Shown here: positions 18,774-29,531 of the stretch, piece after piece
How positions within the stretch are numbered: position 1 is the first letter of the stretch
Layout: every line of letters begins with the position of its first letter
Assembly (NCBI GenBank): GCA_019918135.1
Contig: WBZZ01006409.1
Coordinates: 41,001-105,000 of the forward strand
Reading direction: 5' to 3'
DNA from: Paulinella micropora
Taxonomy: Eukaryota > Cercozoa > Imbricatea > Euglyphida > Paulinellidae
Length of the DNA stretch: 64,000 nucleotides
The notes under the pieces: model-generated
Told to the model about the DNA's origin: nothing
Database searches by the model: none
What the model saw: the letters and a program-made list of their open reading frames with translations, nothing else
Translations under genes and position numbers: made by a program

Positions 18774-21700
18774 TCAGTGTAGGTGGCGCCGGCTGGAGTG
18801 CGGACAGTTCGTGCATGGCCGAACAAACAGACCCGAGTCCCAGTCACCAAGATTATATCTATTCCATGTCAGACAGCGATCCGGCCTCTCCTTGAATTTT
18901 ATCAGATACTTTTGGGCGTCATCACCAGAGCCCAAGGAACCGTATAGTTCGAGCGTAAATTTGAACCTGGCATCGAACGCCGCTCCATCCTTCCAGTTAT
19001 TGGTGTCCGTAGCAGCAAACACCCATTCGTTATTATTAAGGTGGAAGTCACTGTACAAGTACAGGCCTCCGACCTTGAGGAGAAACGAGCCATCGGCGGC
19101 TTGCCTGTAGGCATAGGCGCATCCATCGGATGCGCCACACTTGGTGCTGGCATGGTAGAAGGCGGGACGGTTTACGTTAGCGTTAGTGAAAACGCAGTCC
19201 TGGCCTCGCTCTGTCCGCATCCTGGCCCACTCCAGGCAAGAAAAGCCGCCGGTATGGTCAAAGCAAGTCTTGCTTGGGTTGAAGCTGCGTGTCGAATCGT
19301 AGCAAGTGCCTTGTTGTGTACACTCGTCGACGTTAGTGCACACGCGGCCGTCTCCGCTGTAGCCTGGTTTGCACGCACAAGTGTAACTGCCGTACGTGTT
19401 GGTGCAGATTGCAGCTACGTTACATTGGTGTGTGCGGAGTACACATTCGTCCACGTCGGGTGATCGAGTAGGTGTGCCAGTGCGCGTGGGGGTGCGCGTG
19501 GGCGTCTGGCTCGAAGTGGGTGTCCGGGTCGGGGTGGCGCTGGCGTAGCGCGTCAGCACGTACAGCTCCGTCCCGTCGTCGCCGCAGCTCTGCAGGCTCA
19601 GTGCAGTGCTGGCGCTGCTGGCTGCCACGCACAGCAAATCGTCCGGCGCCACCAGATTGTACAGGGGCCCCGCATAGCCGGGCTGCACCCAGCGCGACTT
19701 GGGGAATGACACCCGACGCAACGTGAACCACCTGACGGAGCCGGGGGGCTCCAGACCGAGCGGGTGGGATTCGAACTGCCAGCCGCTGCGGTTGCCGCCC
19801 ACCACTACGGGCACGCTCTGCCACTGGTAGGGTGTGGTCTCGTTGTAGAACGAGACGGAGTAGCGGACACGATCTGCGTGCGGCTCCAGGGTAGCCAGCA
19901 TGGACAGGTCAGCCAGGCCGGGGGCGCTGGCACGTGGGTCCAGTCCGGCGGTAGTCTGAAGTACCGTAAGCGTAGTGGTCCCCCGCCCCTGCGCCCGGAG
20001 CCACCACAGCTCTTCTTGGTCCTGTTGCAAATTAGTCAAAAAAACCGAGACCACCAGGTACACGGGCCCGTAGCGCGCCTCGTAGGCTAGAGGCGTGGGC
20101 GAGAGCAGAGGCACGGGTGAGCGCGATGCGCTCGAGAGGCTAGAACTGTTGAGCTCGCTTTCCCGCAGCAACTCAAAAATAACGCAGGTTGGTGACTGAT
20201 CCTGCCAACCCGACATAACAGCGCCGCCTACCACTGTGGGGCGGTGGATACACCAGTTGTAGAGTGTCGAGGAGATCAGCCATGTATATTGCTGTTTGTA
20301 GGTGCAAACGTATTTTTGGCTTAGAATAGATCCACCAAACGATCCACCAAGCTCCCATAAAGTACTAGGAGGAGAGGAGCCCCACATTAACGCGGTAGGC
20401 ACGCTGCCAGCCTCCGATGAGCAGAGTCGCCTCGCAACCCCCCATGCCGACCGATTAGCCGCGTAGGTCTGTGCGCTGTATTTTAGATATGTGAGCGGAC
20501 TAGTAGGGTCCGCGTAACGCGAGAGGCGGCCATCGCTCCACCCAACTGCGCAGCGTCGGAACCCTGTTTGGTTTGTAGGGCACAACTCCCAGGTGCTAGT
20601 CTGCGTGCACAGACACAGCCCAGAGTACATGTCCCGGAGGAGCCGGAGGGGGGAGGGGGAGAGGTCGACGGCGTTTGCCTGGGTGATTGCGTCGGCGAGA
20701 TCGAGATGGTAGGTGAGCGGCTGGGGGTAGCCGTCGCCGTGGGTGAGCGGGAGGGCGTGCGGCTGGGGCTGCGGGACGGCAGGCTCCAGGGCGCGTTGGC
20801 GCTGAGCGCGCGCGTGCGGGCCGACAGGTGGCAGCTGGTGTCGGGGGGCACTGGCTCCTCGCAGCGCTCGCCCATGAAACCCTCGTCGCACAGGCACACG
20901 GCGTACGGCCGCTCCGCGAGCCAGCTCTGTTCGGCGCCGCCCGCGCTCAGCGCGGCCGGCCAGCGCCCGCGCTCGCACAGCTGGCCCCGGCCGTGGCAAA
21001 AGCTGTGGCGCGGGCAGCAGCCCGCGGCGCCCCCCTCGTTCAGCCAGCAGCGGCAGCGGTCAAACTGGCAGCCCAGTTCTCCGGCCGCACAAAACTCTGC
21101 CGTGGCGCAGCCCGTGCACGAGCCCGCGGGCCTCGCAGCCAGCGCTAGCTCGTAGGGCCTGCAGGGGGAATAGCGCGTGTCGTGCAGGCTCCGGTCGCAG
21201 GAGCGCAGCCGCAGCATGCCGCTGTCCGGGCACACAGTGCGCGGCTCCGTCCAAGCCCCCTCGCCGGTGCCGGCGCAGCCCGCGTAGCTCGGCAGCTCTC
21301 CGCGGCACGGCCAGCGGCAGTACACGCTGCAGAGCCTGCCGGCGGCCGAGGCGTCGGGCACGGAGTTCACGAGCCAAGGCTGCGGAGCGTGCGCGTTGCT
21401 GCACAGCACGATGGCCGAACGAGCGGCTTCGCAGGGCTCGGGGCCTGCCAAGGAGTCGCTGCTGCCGCTCAGGAGCAGCCTGGGCGGTACGTCCAGGCAC
21501 TCCACCGTGTGGGTCGCCGCGAGCGTGGACACGTTGACATTGCTGTAATTGTGACAGCAGTAGCGCCACGCGGGTAGCCCCGCCGCCGAGGAGGGGGGCG
21601 AGGGTTCCAGGCCGCACACTACCGCGAACCAGTTCTGCTTGCCGCTTTGTTCCAGCACCGCACCCATCCCCCAGGAAGCCAGCGCCAGAGCCTGGCCCGG

Positions 21701-22189
21701 GCGGGCCGTGAACAGTTGTTCGAGGCGGGTCAGGTTGGGCGTCAGCCAGCGCCTGGCGATCAGCTCCACGTCGGTGGCGAGCCAGTCCCAGGCCGAGTCC
21801 CGGCGGCCGCCCGCCGGCCCCAGCCTCCAGCCCAGTGGGTTCGGCCGCTCGGCCTGCAGCTGGCGCAGGTCCAGCGGCGAGCAGAGCAGGGAGTACGCCT
21901 CCACGTCGGATCTGGGCACGGGGCACGCGTCGCCATACAGCACCTGCGGGTTGGAGCTACACCACACCAGCTGCCTAACCCGCAGCAGGTCGTCCAGGCC
22001 TGTTGCGTTGGGCAGCCATTCGCGGCAGTAATTATTGCTGCCTAACGGGACGGTGGCAAACCCTCGCCACCACCCACTGTAGGCAGTCAAGTTGAGGTTG
22101 ACGCGCCAGGAGACCTTGCTCGTTAGCCCCCCGAGCTGATCTGCCAAGCTTACGACGGCAATAGCGAGCAGGGCCCAGAACCACTGCAT
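18774..22189 (-). pseudogene. Large secreted EGF-domain glycoprotein, frameshifted
   Basis: ATG at 22189 opens a signal peptide (MQWFWALLAIAVVSLADQ). The first frame continues to about 20,720, with many Cys pairs, N-glycosylation sites, an EGF-like [14 protein letters not shown] and a Ser/Thr-Pro stalk ([13 protein letters not shown]). The second frame then continues from about 20,700 to 18,774 with another Thr-Pro stalk, a calcium-binding EGF domain ([12 protein letters not shown] … [11 protein letters not shown], then [11 protein letters not shown]) and a C-terminal domain rich in aromatic and Asn residues. A C/T-rich run at about 20,645-20,665 is the likely frameshift point. The intact product would be about 1,130 residues. 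Near the end a third frame ([14 protein letters not shown]) also looks coding and could be the true C-terminus. No transmembrane anchor is visible. Likely a virion surface or secreted attachment-type protein; this is inference from architecture. Confidence 0.7.
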
Positions 22190-22253
22190 TTGGCTTGTTC
22201 GTTTTTTTGGCTTGCTAGTTTTTTATTAAGGAAACTTTGACGTCTATAGCTCA

Positions 22254-24683
22254 CTACCTGCTCCCCTCCCCCTGCCCCTTCCCCCTCCCATCTCCGTTCG
22301 TCTCTAGGGACGCAAGTATGCAAGCACGGAAAGCAGGCCCAATGTTTGCGTCGCCAATTTTGTCTGTTAACCTTGCTGCGATCGTATTCAACTTAACCTG
22401 CGGGTGGAGAGCGAGTTTGAGCTGTACTTGCCGAGGTTCTAGCAGGAGATAGGCAGCGATAGCAGAGGACTGGTAAGCGCATTCCCAACCCTTGCGTTGT
22501 TCGCAGCCATGGATAACCCTCAGCTGGATTTCAACTCCTCCGCCCTTGCCCAACGTCAGTATCTCCTGCAGGTTGTTCCTCACACGGCTGGCAGCGGCAA
22601 CCAACGCTTGACTGATTGGGGAAGATTCCCGCAGAGTGTTTATGACCAGCAGAGTGGCTTGCTTCAGCCCGACCGCCAAGATCATGGTGCTCCAATGTGC
22701 TCCAGCATCCGTGCCATAACCAGTACGCTCTAAGATGCCTCCCCCAAACCCATTGTTGATTCCAGACAAGAAGAACCCCGAATCGTGAGCTGAAACTTCT
22801 TCTTGGATTTTCTTTGCAGCTTGGCTTCTCCATCCGTCCACTGCTTCTTCGTGGCAAATGGCTTGCATGTCCAGACAATCAATAACCTTAGCTTCAGGGA
22901 CGCTTGCCGCAATCACCTTAAGCAAAAAGGTAAAAGTGTCAGCGTTGGCAAATTCTGCGGGCTGGGCACGCATATTGTCCAAGACAGAGCTTGGCCTAGG
23001 AATATTGCAACTTTTGGCAGCAAGCTCCTGCAGCCATGCAGAAGAAGAAGAAGAAGAAGAAGAAGAAGAAGAAGAAGAAGCCTGCCCTCTCCTCTTGTCT
23101 CTCCCTAGTGTAGTTCCGATCGGATTGATTTGGTACAGGATCAACGCAAACAAGTACCCGGTATAAAACCTCTCTCTTCCTTCTAGTGTGGCAACGGCTG
23201 CCTTCGTCTCTAGTGTGTTCCTTGGTGTACATGTCCTGTAGGCGTGCGTTATCATCTGCCCTACTACAGCAACCGACGTGGACCTAGCGTTCTGAAACTC
23301 CCAAAGGGCGTGCGCGTCGAGATACTCCACCTGAATAGCTTCCGGCGCCGGGTAGGCTAAACGCCCGCCCGGGTGTAGGGCTTCATGTAGTAGATCCCTA
23401 TTCAAGCCACACCACACGAGGCGGTAGAACTGGATAAACTCCTGCGAGCCCCTCGTATTCGTCTGCACAAATTTAAAGCCCAGCAATGGAGACCCACCTA
23501 GACTTTCAGAAATAGCTTCAAGATCGATTCCCTCGGGGGTCTGTCTCGCTAGCTCTCGTAGCTGCCCGAGGCGCCTTCCCGTTTCGTAGTAGCCAAGGTA
23601 CCGCCAATGCTCCACCGGGCGAAGCTCCGCAAAAATATGATCCTTTTTGTCTCGTACTGGCAACGACCACCAAGCGCTGCGGCAAAGATATTCGCGCACT
23701 AGCCTCAGTTGCTTCGTCACAACCACTGAGCGAAAGTCCTCGAACCTCAACTCTTTTGCTGGTACATTACCCCCCACGGAGATGATAATGGCCCCCTTGT
23801 ACCAATACCGCAAGCACAATGCGCAGTTGCAGTCCGTGGCTATCGGACACGATAGGAGGGCCTTTATGCTAACCAGACGATTAGCGGGCGGATCCTGGGA
23901 TTTGTTGTTCGCCCATTTCCAAAGGTCCTCGCACCCAAGCCCGCACAACAAGGGGAGCAAGCGATTGCGTGAGACAGAGCCCCTGGCGCACAGCCCGTCC
24001 CAGCCGGCTTTGCTCCATAAATCGGCAACTGTCCAAGAGCCCAAATCAAGACCAATAGCAGCGTAGTCCCGCCCCTCTTCTCTGCACTCGCCGGGGGGTT
24101 GCCAAAGGCCCAGGTGCATTCCCAAGGAAGCATGAGAAGGGCGTGGGCGCGTGCCAAAGGAGACCCTAGCCAGATTCTCCTCTGCTGAGACGTCTGCGGC
24201 TGGCACTACGTAGAGGTGCAACCTTCTTCGAGAAATCGCAACAGTATGGTTTCCACGCGCCGAAAAAGAGCTCATCGCCGCACAGCCCGGGTTCCCCCAG
24301 ATTTTGGAGGTCAGGCAGCGGTAGCAGCCGCAGGATGGCAGCCCAGACCAACAGTCCTTTTGCTTGGGCCGCTCCGTTATCCACTTAGAATCCAAGTATT
24401 GTATGCATACTGGGCAATTGCATGGCTTTTCAAGCTCGCAAGGGTACCTTGCTAACAAGAGGCAGGACCAGCATTAGCATTCTTCAGCGGTTGTTGCTTT
24501 ACAGCCAATGCTAGCAAGAGAAAGCAAAGCGCCGCAGTTTTCAGTGGCTGACAGTAGGTGTAACTTTTCTAGCGACCGCAGCAAATTCAGGGCGATGTTA
24601 TTGCCTGTCTTGACGAATTTTACTTTTGAGACAACATCACTTAGCAAAGGCAGAGAATCGCTCGCCTCTTCAGCGTCGAACAT
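22254..24683 (-). CDS. Cys-rich protein with C48/Ulp1-like cysteine protease domain, one predicted intron
   Basis: ATG at 24683 starts a frame that meets a TAA at 24474. A 51-base intron at 24502-24452 (GCT|GTAAAG donor, GCTAAT branch-like motif, CCTCTTGTTAG acceptor) removes it and keeps frame. The long frame downstream has no ATG of its own near its start, which supports the model. The N-terminal half has paired Cys motifs (PCNCPVC, CGCYRC, DCNCALC) that may bind zinc. A poly-Ser tract comes from a GAA repeat at 23038-23081. The C-terminal domain shows a Ulp1/adenain-type order: AHWSTMIL (22683-22706) with the His, VINTL after it, then GCEQRKGWECAYQ (about 22468-22505) with Gln and Cys. The Asp of the triad is replaced by Asn. 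Such proteases cleave SUMO-like modifiers or viral precursors. Confidence 0.65.
24452..24502 (-). other. Predicted 51-base intron
   Basis: Donor T|GTAAAG, branch-like GCTAATG, pyrimidine-rich CCTGCCTCTTGTTAG acceptor. The length is a multiple of three and the intron contains the only in-frame stop between the ATG at 24683 and the long downstream frame. Confidence 0.55.
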
Positions 24684-24708
24684 GCACGGCGTGTGTTCGA
24701 CGCTGAAG
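24668..24708. promoter_or_regulatory. Perfect 15-base inverted repeat at a start codon
   Basis: CTTCAGCGTCGAACA (24668-24682) faces TGTTCGACGCTGAAG (24694-24708) with an 11-base loop. The ATG at 24683 of the protease-like gene lies at the arm-loop border, so the hairpin would be in its 5' leader. It could regulate translation or bind a dimeric factor. Confidence 0.55.
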
Positions 24709-24959
24709 CGTCGTCTAGTGTTCCTTTATATGTCTTGGCCAAGAGGGGGGGGGCACCCCCCCCCCTTTCTTGCCTCCCCCCTCCTCTCCCCCTACCGCTC
24801 CTCTTGGGGTAGGGTGGGGGGGGGGGCACTCCCCCACCCCCTTCTTTGGTCCTTGTTCTAACAAAAAAAGGGCAGTGTGTTTTTCTGTGCTTTATTTCCC
24901 TCCCCACCGACCTTTTTGTCCTTACCACCCGCTCGACATTTTAAACACAGCTATCAACA
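24709..24959. other. Divergent intergenic gap with C and G runs
   Basis: It separates the minus-strand protease-like gene from the plus-strand gene at 24960, so it must hold two promoters. C/G homopolymers fill 24747-24840. An AT-rich stretch near 24940 precedes the plus-strand ATG. Confidence 0.5.
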
Positions 24960-25322
24960 ATGCCCCAGCACGAACGCCCCGATGACGACCTAGCAGCGGC
25001 ACCTGTTTCAAAAAAACTCAAAACGGCGCCAGCCCCGGAGCAAGCAAAGGAACCAGCCACACAGGAACCAGCGACCGCGACCGAGGAGGCGCAGGTCGCG
25101 AGGGGGCCAGCTGCGGAGAAGCAGAACAATCACGGGACCAAGGCGCAGGTCGCGGGGGAGCCAGCCACGAAGGAACAGACAAGCCACGAGACCGAGACGC
25201 AAGTCGCGGGGGGGCCAGCCCCGGAGAAGAAGGCCTCCCCCCCCTCCAGCGAGGGCACCAGCGACGGCGCGCCGGTGGGAGAAGCCGCGACCTTGCAGCC
25301 GACGACGCCGGGTGTTGAATAA
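24960..25322 (+). CDS. Small Glu/Ala/Pro-rich repeat protein
   Basis: A 120-residue protein of low complexity, with three or four imperfect repeats around QVA.GPA.EK and EPAT.E. A KKLK basic patch near residue 18 could be a nuclear signal. It has no hydrophobic segment. Its stop overlaps GAATAAAAG, a good polyadenylation signal, which supports expression. Function is unknown. Confidence 0.6.
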   Translation: MPQHERPDDDLAAAPVSKKLKTAPAPEQAKEPATQEPATATEEAQVARGPAAEKQNNHGTKAQVAGEPATKEQTSHETETQVAGGPAPEKKASPPSSEGTSDGAPVGEAATLQPTTPGVE

Positions 25323-25376
25323 AAGAATGGAGAGGCAAGTAAATTTTTTGTTATAATTAAAAAAAGAAGATCACTG

Positions 25377-27032
25377 TCAAAGCCTAGCTTTGGTCGCTAG
25401 AAAGCGCTTAATCGCTTGTTTAAGTACATGAGTTTGGCCATACAACCCGTTGTGGGAATCGGTGTACCACGTGAGTGTGTGCTCGTAATATGTCCTGTTT
25501 CTGCTTGCAGGGAGCTCGACCGAGAGGTGTTGAATTAAAGGTCTGGACAGACCTACTAACACCAGGCCACACAGGCTGCTCTCTTGCTTTGTATTGCCTA
25601 GCGGTAGTATTAAGTCAAGAATTTTCGCTAGGTCGCCGGCAGTGGTTGCGTGCAGTACGTAGGTATTGCGGAGGCCGGGGTCGGCCCCCGCCGACCCCTC
25701 GACCACCTCTTTAAACGCTCGGCATTGACCACCCGGCATTAGTTGGCTAAGACGATTATACAAGAAATCGCTGGCGGGGCTTTTTTCCTCGCCGGAATAA
25801 ACAACCAGATTTCTTGACTTTTCGAACAGGCGGTTGGAGGGGTCCGCGGCCAGTAGTTCTAATTCCCTTTGCACGCGCTGCAGCTGGTTCTGGTTCTGCG
25901 CTGGCTGTTTTCTTTTCTTGGGTTTTTGCCGCTTGTTCCCGCTGTGCTTAGCTGGCTTTTGTGGCGGTGGTGGCAGGGGGTCGTAGCTGTCGACCGCTTG
26001 TCTGAACACATGGAAGTGGTCGGCGAGCCCCCGCTTGGACCAGCTGTACCACGTGAAGGTGCGCTCCTACAACTGTGAGTTACCCTTACCTTGCATAGCT
26101 ATGCGGAGGTAGCGAATCATGTCGACTGGCAGCCCCACCAGCGCCAAACCACCTGTGTTTTGTTCCCGCTTCCCGTCCTTAGCCGGCAGAACGCTGTTTA
26201 GGATGTGCAAGAGCTCGCGCTTGTCGCCTGCGTATATCACGTAGGTGACAGCGCCTGGCTGTCCGCCCTCGCACTCCCCTGACGACGACGCGCCCCGGAA
26301 TTCGCGACACTTTCCGGGAGCTAGATAGCGGCTCAGGGAGCTGTACAAGGCGCGGCTCCCGGGACTTTTGTTGTCGTGGTAGACGACCAACTGTCTGCCT
26401 TTCTCAAACAGCGGATCATTGCATTTCTGCAGCAGCTCTAGCTCTTTGTGTACGAGCCGCTCTTCGGGCCCCTGACTGCCTCCCCCTGGGGACGCGGCCG
26501 GTGGCCGGCAGGAGTCCGGTCGTTTCCTCTTCCCTGACAAAGACGAAAGAAGCGTCACCCGAGACTCGGTCTCGGTCACACTCTCGGTCTCGCTGTTAAC
26601 GTCGTCAAGTGACAGCGAAGCCCCGAGGGGAATATAGTCGAAGGGAATCGCTGGGCTTGCGCTAGCGGGGCTGCTTGGGCTGTTCCTTGGGCTGTCTAGG
26701 ATGCTCCGCTGATGCTGTTTGCGCGGCCTCTCCGCCGTTGGCCATAACAGATCCTTTAGCTGCTTGACGGGGTAGTGCATGTTGGGGCCAGGCACTACTT
26801 TGACGGGCGTCCTGATTGGCGCCGCGTCCAGCCCAGCCTGCCATTTCCAGCTGTAATAAGGCTGTGCAGCGCACAGCCTTTCTTCGATTTCAGCCGCGGT
26901 CGTTTCGTGTGTTGGTGCAATTGTGACGATGGTTGCGCCGTCCGGCGGGCCAGGCCCGCCGCATGGTACCGCTAGGGCCCCTGGGGGCCAATTGCTTTCT
27001 TCACAATACCAATAAAAACGTGCGTTGGACAT
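25377..27032 (-). CDS. Tandem-duplicated domain protein with an in-frame TAG
   Basis: ATG at 27032 starts a 321-codon frame that ends in TAG at 26067-26069. The same frame continues open to 25377 with no ATG at its start. The two halves carry the same domain: LFEKGRQLVVY…LAPGKCREF…LALVGL in the first and LFEKSRNLVVY…MPGGQCRAF…LVLVGL in the second. The homology runs across the stop: ERTFTWYSWS follows the TAG as EHTLTWYTDS does in the second copy. The Tyr codon TAC of the second copy aligns with the TAG. So it is one gene of 552 codons with a point nonsense mutation, readthrough, or a spliced segment (a strong donor CAAG|GTAAGG lies at 26089). The N-terminal 140 residues are distinct and Pro/Ser-rich. 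Function is unknown. Confidence 0.7.
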
Positions 27033-27078
27033 TTTTCTTGTTTCTCTGTTCCTTTTCCTTTAATTAATAACTTTGCGG

Positions 27079-27109
<31 letters not shown>

Positions 27110-27137
27110 GTTCCCTTCCCCCCTCCCCCGGCGCGTG
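27033..27137. repeat. CT microsatellite
   Basis: A (CT)n tract at about 27081-27108, preceded by TTAATTAATAA, lies between two minus-strand genes. Confidence 0.85.
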
Positions 27138-28427
27138 TTAGCAGTTACAAGGCTTGCTTTTGTCCCGATTGCACTCGTAAGCGCCCAAGCGACACAAGAT
27201 GCGCGTCGCAAGTTTGGGTCCCAAGCGCCGTGGCGGCGCGGCGGGCCGGGCGCGGACCTGCAGCGCTGCCAACTCCTGCCTGCAGCCCGCACCCCCCAAG
27301 TCCAGACATCTCTTGACTAGTTTGGCTACCGTCGGGTAGCGCGCACATAGCGCCCTAGCCACCGCGGGGCTGACCCCTCTGATTGCGGCGTAACAGCCAA
27401 GCCGCTCGGCCTGCCCGAGCGACAGGTCTGAACCAGCGCGATAGGTGCGGCGCCCCTGGCGCGCGCGCTCGTGTACTACCGCGGCCTGTAGCTTACCGCT
27501 ATCGCCTGTTGTGGCCCGTTGTTCTCCCGTAGCAGTGCCTGTTGTGGCTTCCCAAGCACGAAACAAATTCAAGATCAGCACTGCCGTGTGCAAAATGTGG
27601 GCGGTATTGAAGGACTGGAAACCGTACTTGATTTGCGTACTACACTCGGTAGAGCGCAACAGCGCTAACGCCGCCGCGTCTGGCTCGGAGCCGCCCTTGC
27701 AGACCACCTGCGCCCGCTTCAAGCCTAGCAGCAAAGGACTCTGTGCGTTTGTTTCGGCTTGCAGCAGCCAGCCGGGGCTTTCGAAAATGTAGCCTACGCA
27801 ACCGCTGCGCTGCACGGGTTCTTCGCGCACCCAATCCGCCAGCGCCTCACGCTGTGCCTGGAAACGACCCGAGTAGATGCCCTGTAAACAATCGTCCGCT
27901 CGTTTGCGTTCAAACAGGCGTCTGGTACGCCCTTGCATGCGAAAGGCAATGTCGCCCAAGGGTAGCTCCTCGCACGCGACAAAGGGCAGCCCCTGCAGAC
28001 AGCGCCGCAGCCCCGCTTCCCGGTGGTCCAGAACCAACATCACCTCCATGGAGGCTTGGGGCGCAGCAGCGAGCCAGCTGCCCGTCCAGCGCCGCGCGGC
28101 CCCACGGCTCAGGTCCTGTTCGCTTAGCCTGGCCAGCTCCGCCGCCAGCTCCACCGAGTAACACCTGGCTGTTCCTTCGGTCAAGCCTGGTATTGCTGCG
28201 CGCAGCCCCGCAAGTCCCTGCCAGTTCACCAACAGAAACTTTTCCCAAAAAAGCTTCAGCTCGGCGCTGGTAGGAAGAGCGCTGCGGGAAACGGAATCTT
28301 GTGCCAAATTTTCCCACGCCGCCAGGCGTGCCCGTGAGCCAGACACTGGACTCAGCTGCGCAAGAGCCTGCACGCACGCCTCTGCTACGACCCGGTTTGT
28401 ATCGGAAGGCTCTTGCTTCTGCTGCAT
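27138..28427 (-). CDS. XPF/MUS81-family (ERCC4) structure-specific nuclease
   Basis: This 429-residue protein contains the ERCC4 nuclease core: VMLVLDHREAG (D134, R136, E137), then LPLGDIAF (G158-D159) and LFERKRADD (E173-R-K175, D178/D179), with a GIYSGRFQAQREAL helix after it. That is the GDx(n)ERKx(3)D signature. The C-terminus has a helix-hairpin-helix-like GVSPAVARALCARYPTVAKL and ends in a Cys-containing tail. Such nucleases cut branched DNA such as flaps and recombination intermediates; viral members are known in some large DNA viruses. An ATG at 28427 is used because the codon before it is not ATG. It likely works with the replication genes at 41-46 kb. Confidence 0.88.
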   Translation of the reverse strand: MQQKQEPSDTNRVVAEACVQALAQLSPVSGSRARLAAWENLAQDSVSRSALPTSAELKLFWEKFLLVNWQGLAGLRAAIPGLTEGTARCYSVELAAELARLSEQDLSRGAARRWTGSWLAAAPQASMEVMLVLDHREAGLRRCLQGLPFVACEELPLGDIAFRMQGRTRRLFERKRADDCLQGIYSGRFQAQREALADWVREEPVQRSGCVGYIFESPGWLLQAETNAQSPLLLGLKRAQVVCKGGSEPDAAALALLRSTECSTQIKYGFQSFNTAHILHTAVLILNLFRAWEATTGTATGEQRATTGDSGKLQAAVVHERARQGRRTYRAGSDLSLGQAERLGCYAAIRGVSPAVARALCARYPTVAKLVKRCLDLGGAGCRQELAALQVRARPAAPPRRLGPKLATRILCRLGAYECNRDKSKPCNC

Positions 28428-28430
28428 CAA

Positions 28431-28499
28431 GAATCTGACGACAAAAAACTTACAACTCTATTTGTAGCATTTGTAGTGCCCTTTCCCCCCCCCCCCCTC

Positions 28500-28535
<36 letters not shown>

Positions 28536-28694
28536 GGCCCCCCTCCCCTTTTTTTCTCCCTCCCTCCTACCTCCCTCCCTCCTCCCTCCCCGGCCGATGC
28601 CTCCCCGGCCGCAAGTCTATCTTGGACTTTTCCTCACTTGATATATATGCTTAAATATCTACAAAGATCTGCTGTCAACATCTGCTCGCGGATC
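28431..28694. other. Divergent promoter region with CT repeat
   Basis: It lies between the nuclease (minus) and the membrane protein (plus). It holds a C run, a (CT)n tract at 28505-28535, and GATATATATG at 28638-28648, a TATA-like box about 50 bases before the ATG at 28695. Confidence 0.55.
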
Positions 28695-29531
28695 ATGTTT
28701 GAGGAGTATGCAAAGCAAAGCACACCATCATCACCGATGCGCGATCTCCTATCCTGTCTCGATGTCCTTTTCTGTGGCCTTATGGTGCTGGCTTACGCTA
28801 TAATTGTGATCAATGTGGCACTGCTGTTCGATCAGCCTTGCACCGAGCACCTCACCTCGCTGCGTTTGGCGCTGTCGGTGGTTGCCATCCAGCTGATATA
28901 CGTCTTGTTTGATTGCTGCTACTTGTTTTACTACTCTCAGCCCCGCGCAAAAAGTGCTTCTTCTTCTGACTCCCGCAAAAGAACTGCTGCCGGGTCACAA
29001 AAGTTCAGGGCAAACGAATTCTTTCGTTTGCTCGGCTGTTACGTGTCGACCACCCTGACGCTCTTTCTGGTGAGACAAGAAAAGCTCGAGGACATCGATG
29101 CTTTGCTGGTTTTTTCTGCGATGAGCGCTGGACTGAACGTAGTAGCCTTGATGGTTGTCTACTGGACAGATAAGACTAGTGGTTGGATGTTATTCAGTCA
29201 ATTCTGTCAAGCGGGTATGTTGGCCAGTTTGTTTACCTATTTTTGTGTACGGCTTTCTAAATTGGAAAGAGTGCCAGACGTCCTCTGGTTGCAGGCCGCC
29301 TGCGGTGTACAGGCAACGGCCTTTTTTACTCTTGTGCTATTCTGTGCTCTTAGCTTTTTAACTGGCGCCAGAACCTTTGCAAAATACTTGGACCTGCTCT
29401 CTTTTTGCTTTAATTATACCGACGACGACGATGGGAAGTCTGAATACGGTAGGAGTTTTACACTACTGTCCTCCCTGGTGCTTGTAAGCGACTATTTGCT
29501 CATGATGGCGCTCTATGAAATATGCGATTAA
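28695..29531 (+). CDS. Multi-pass membrane protein, about seven spans
   Basis: The 278-residue product starts at MFEEYAKQ. Hydrophobic segments lie at about residues 20-45, 56-80, 108-126, 134-156, 164-186, 196-222 and 255-275, giving about seven transmembrane helices. A Ser/Arg/Lys-rich loop follows the second span, and a DDDDG acidic loop precedes the last. It has no cleavable signal peptide. The length and count suit a small receptor-like or Bax-inhibitor-like topology, but no diagnostic motif (such as DRY or NPxxY) is seen, so I do not assign a family. Confidence 0.7.
   Translation: MFEEYAKQSTPSSPMRDLLSCLDVLFCGLMVLAYAIIVINVALLFDQPCTEHLTSLRLALSVVAIQLIYVLFDCCYLFYYSQPRAKSASSSDSRKRTAAGSQKFRANEFFRLLGCYVSTTLTLFLVRQEKLEDIDALLVFSAMSAGLNVVALMVVYWTDKTSGWMLFSQFCQAGMLASLFTYFCVRLSKLERVPDVLWLQAACGVQATAFFTLVLFCALSFLTGARTFAKYLDLLSFCFNYTDDDDGKSEYGRSFTLLSSLVLVSDYLLMMALYEICD

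Noticed and set aside
20568-22045. Plus-strand frames opposite the glycoprotein
   Set aside because: Ala/Arg-rich products of high GC, with no domains; the minus strand has the signal peptide and EGF motifs.
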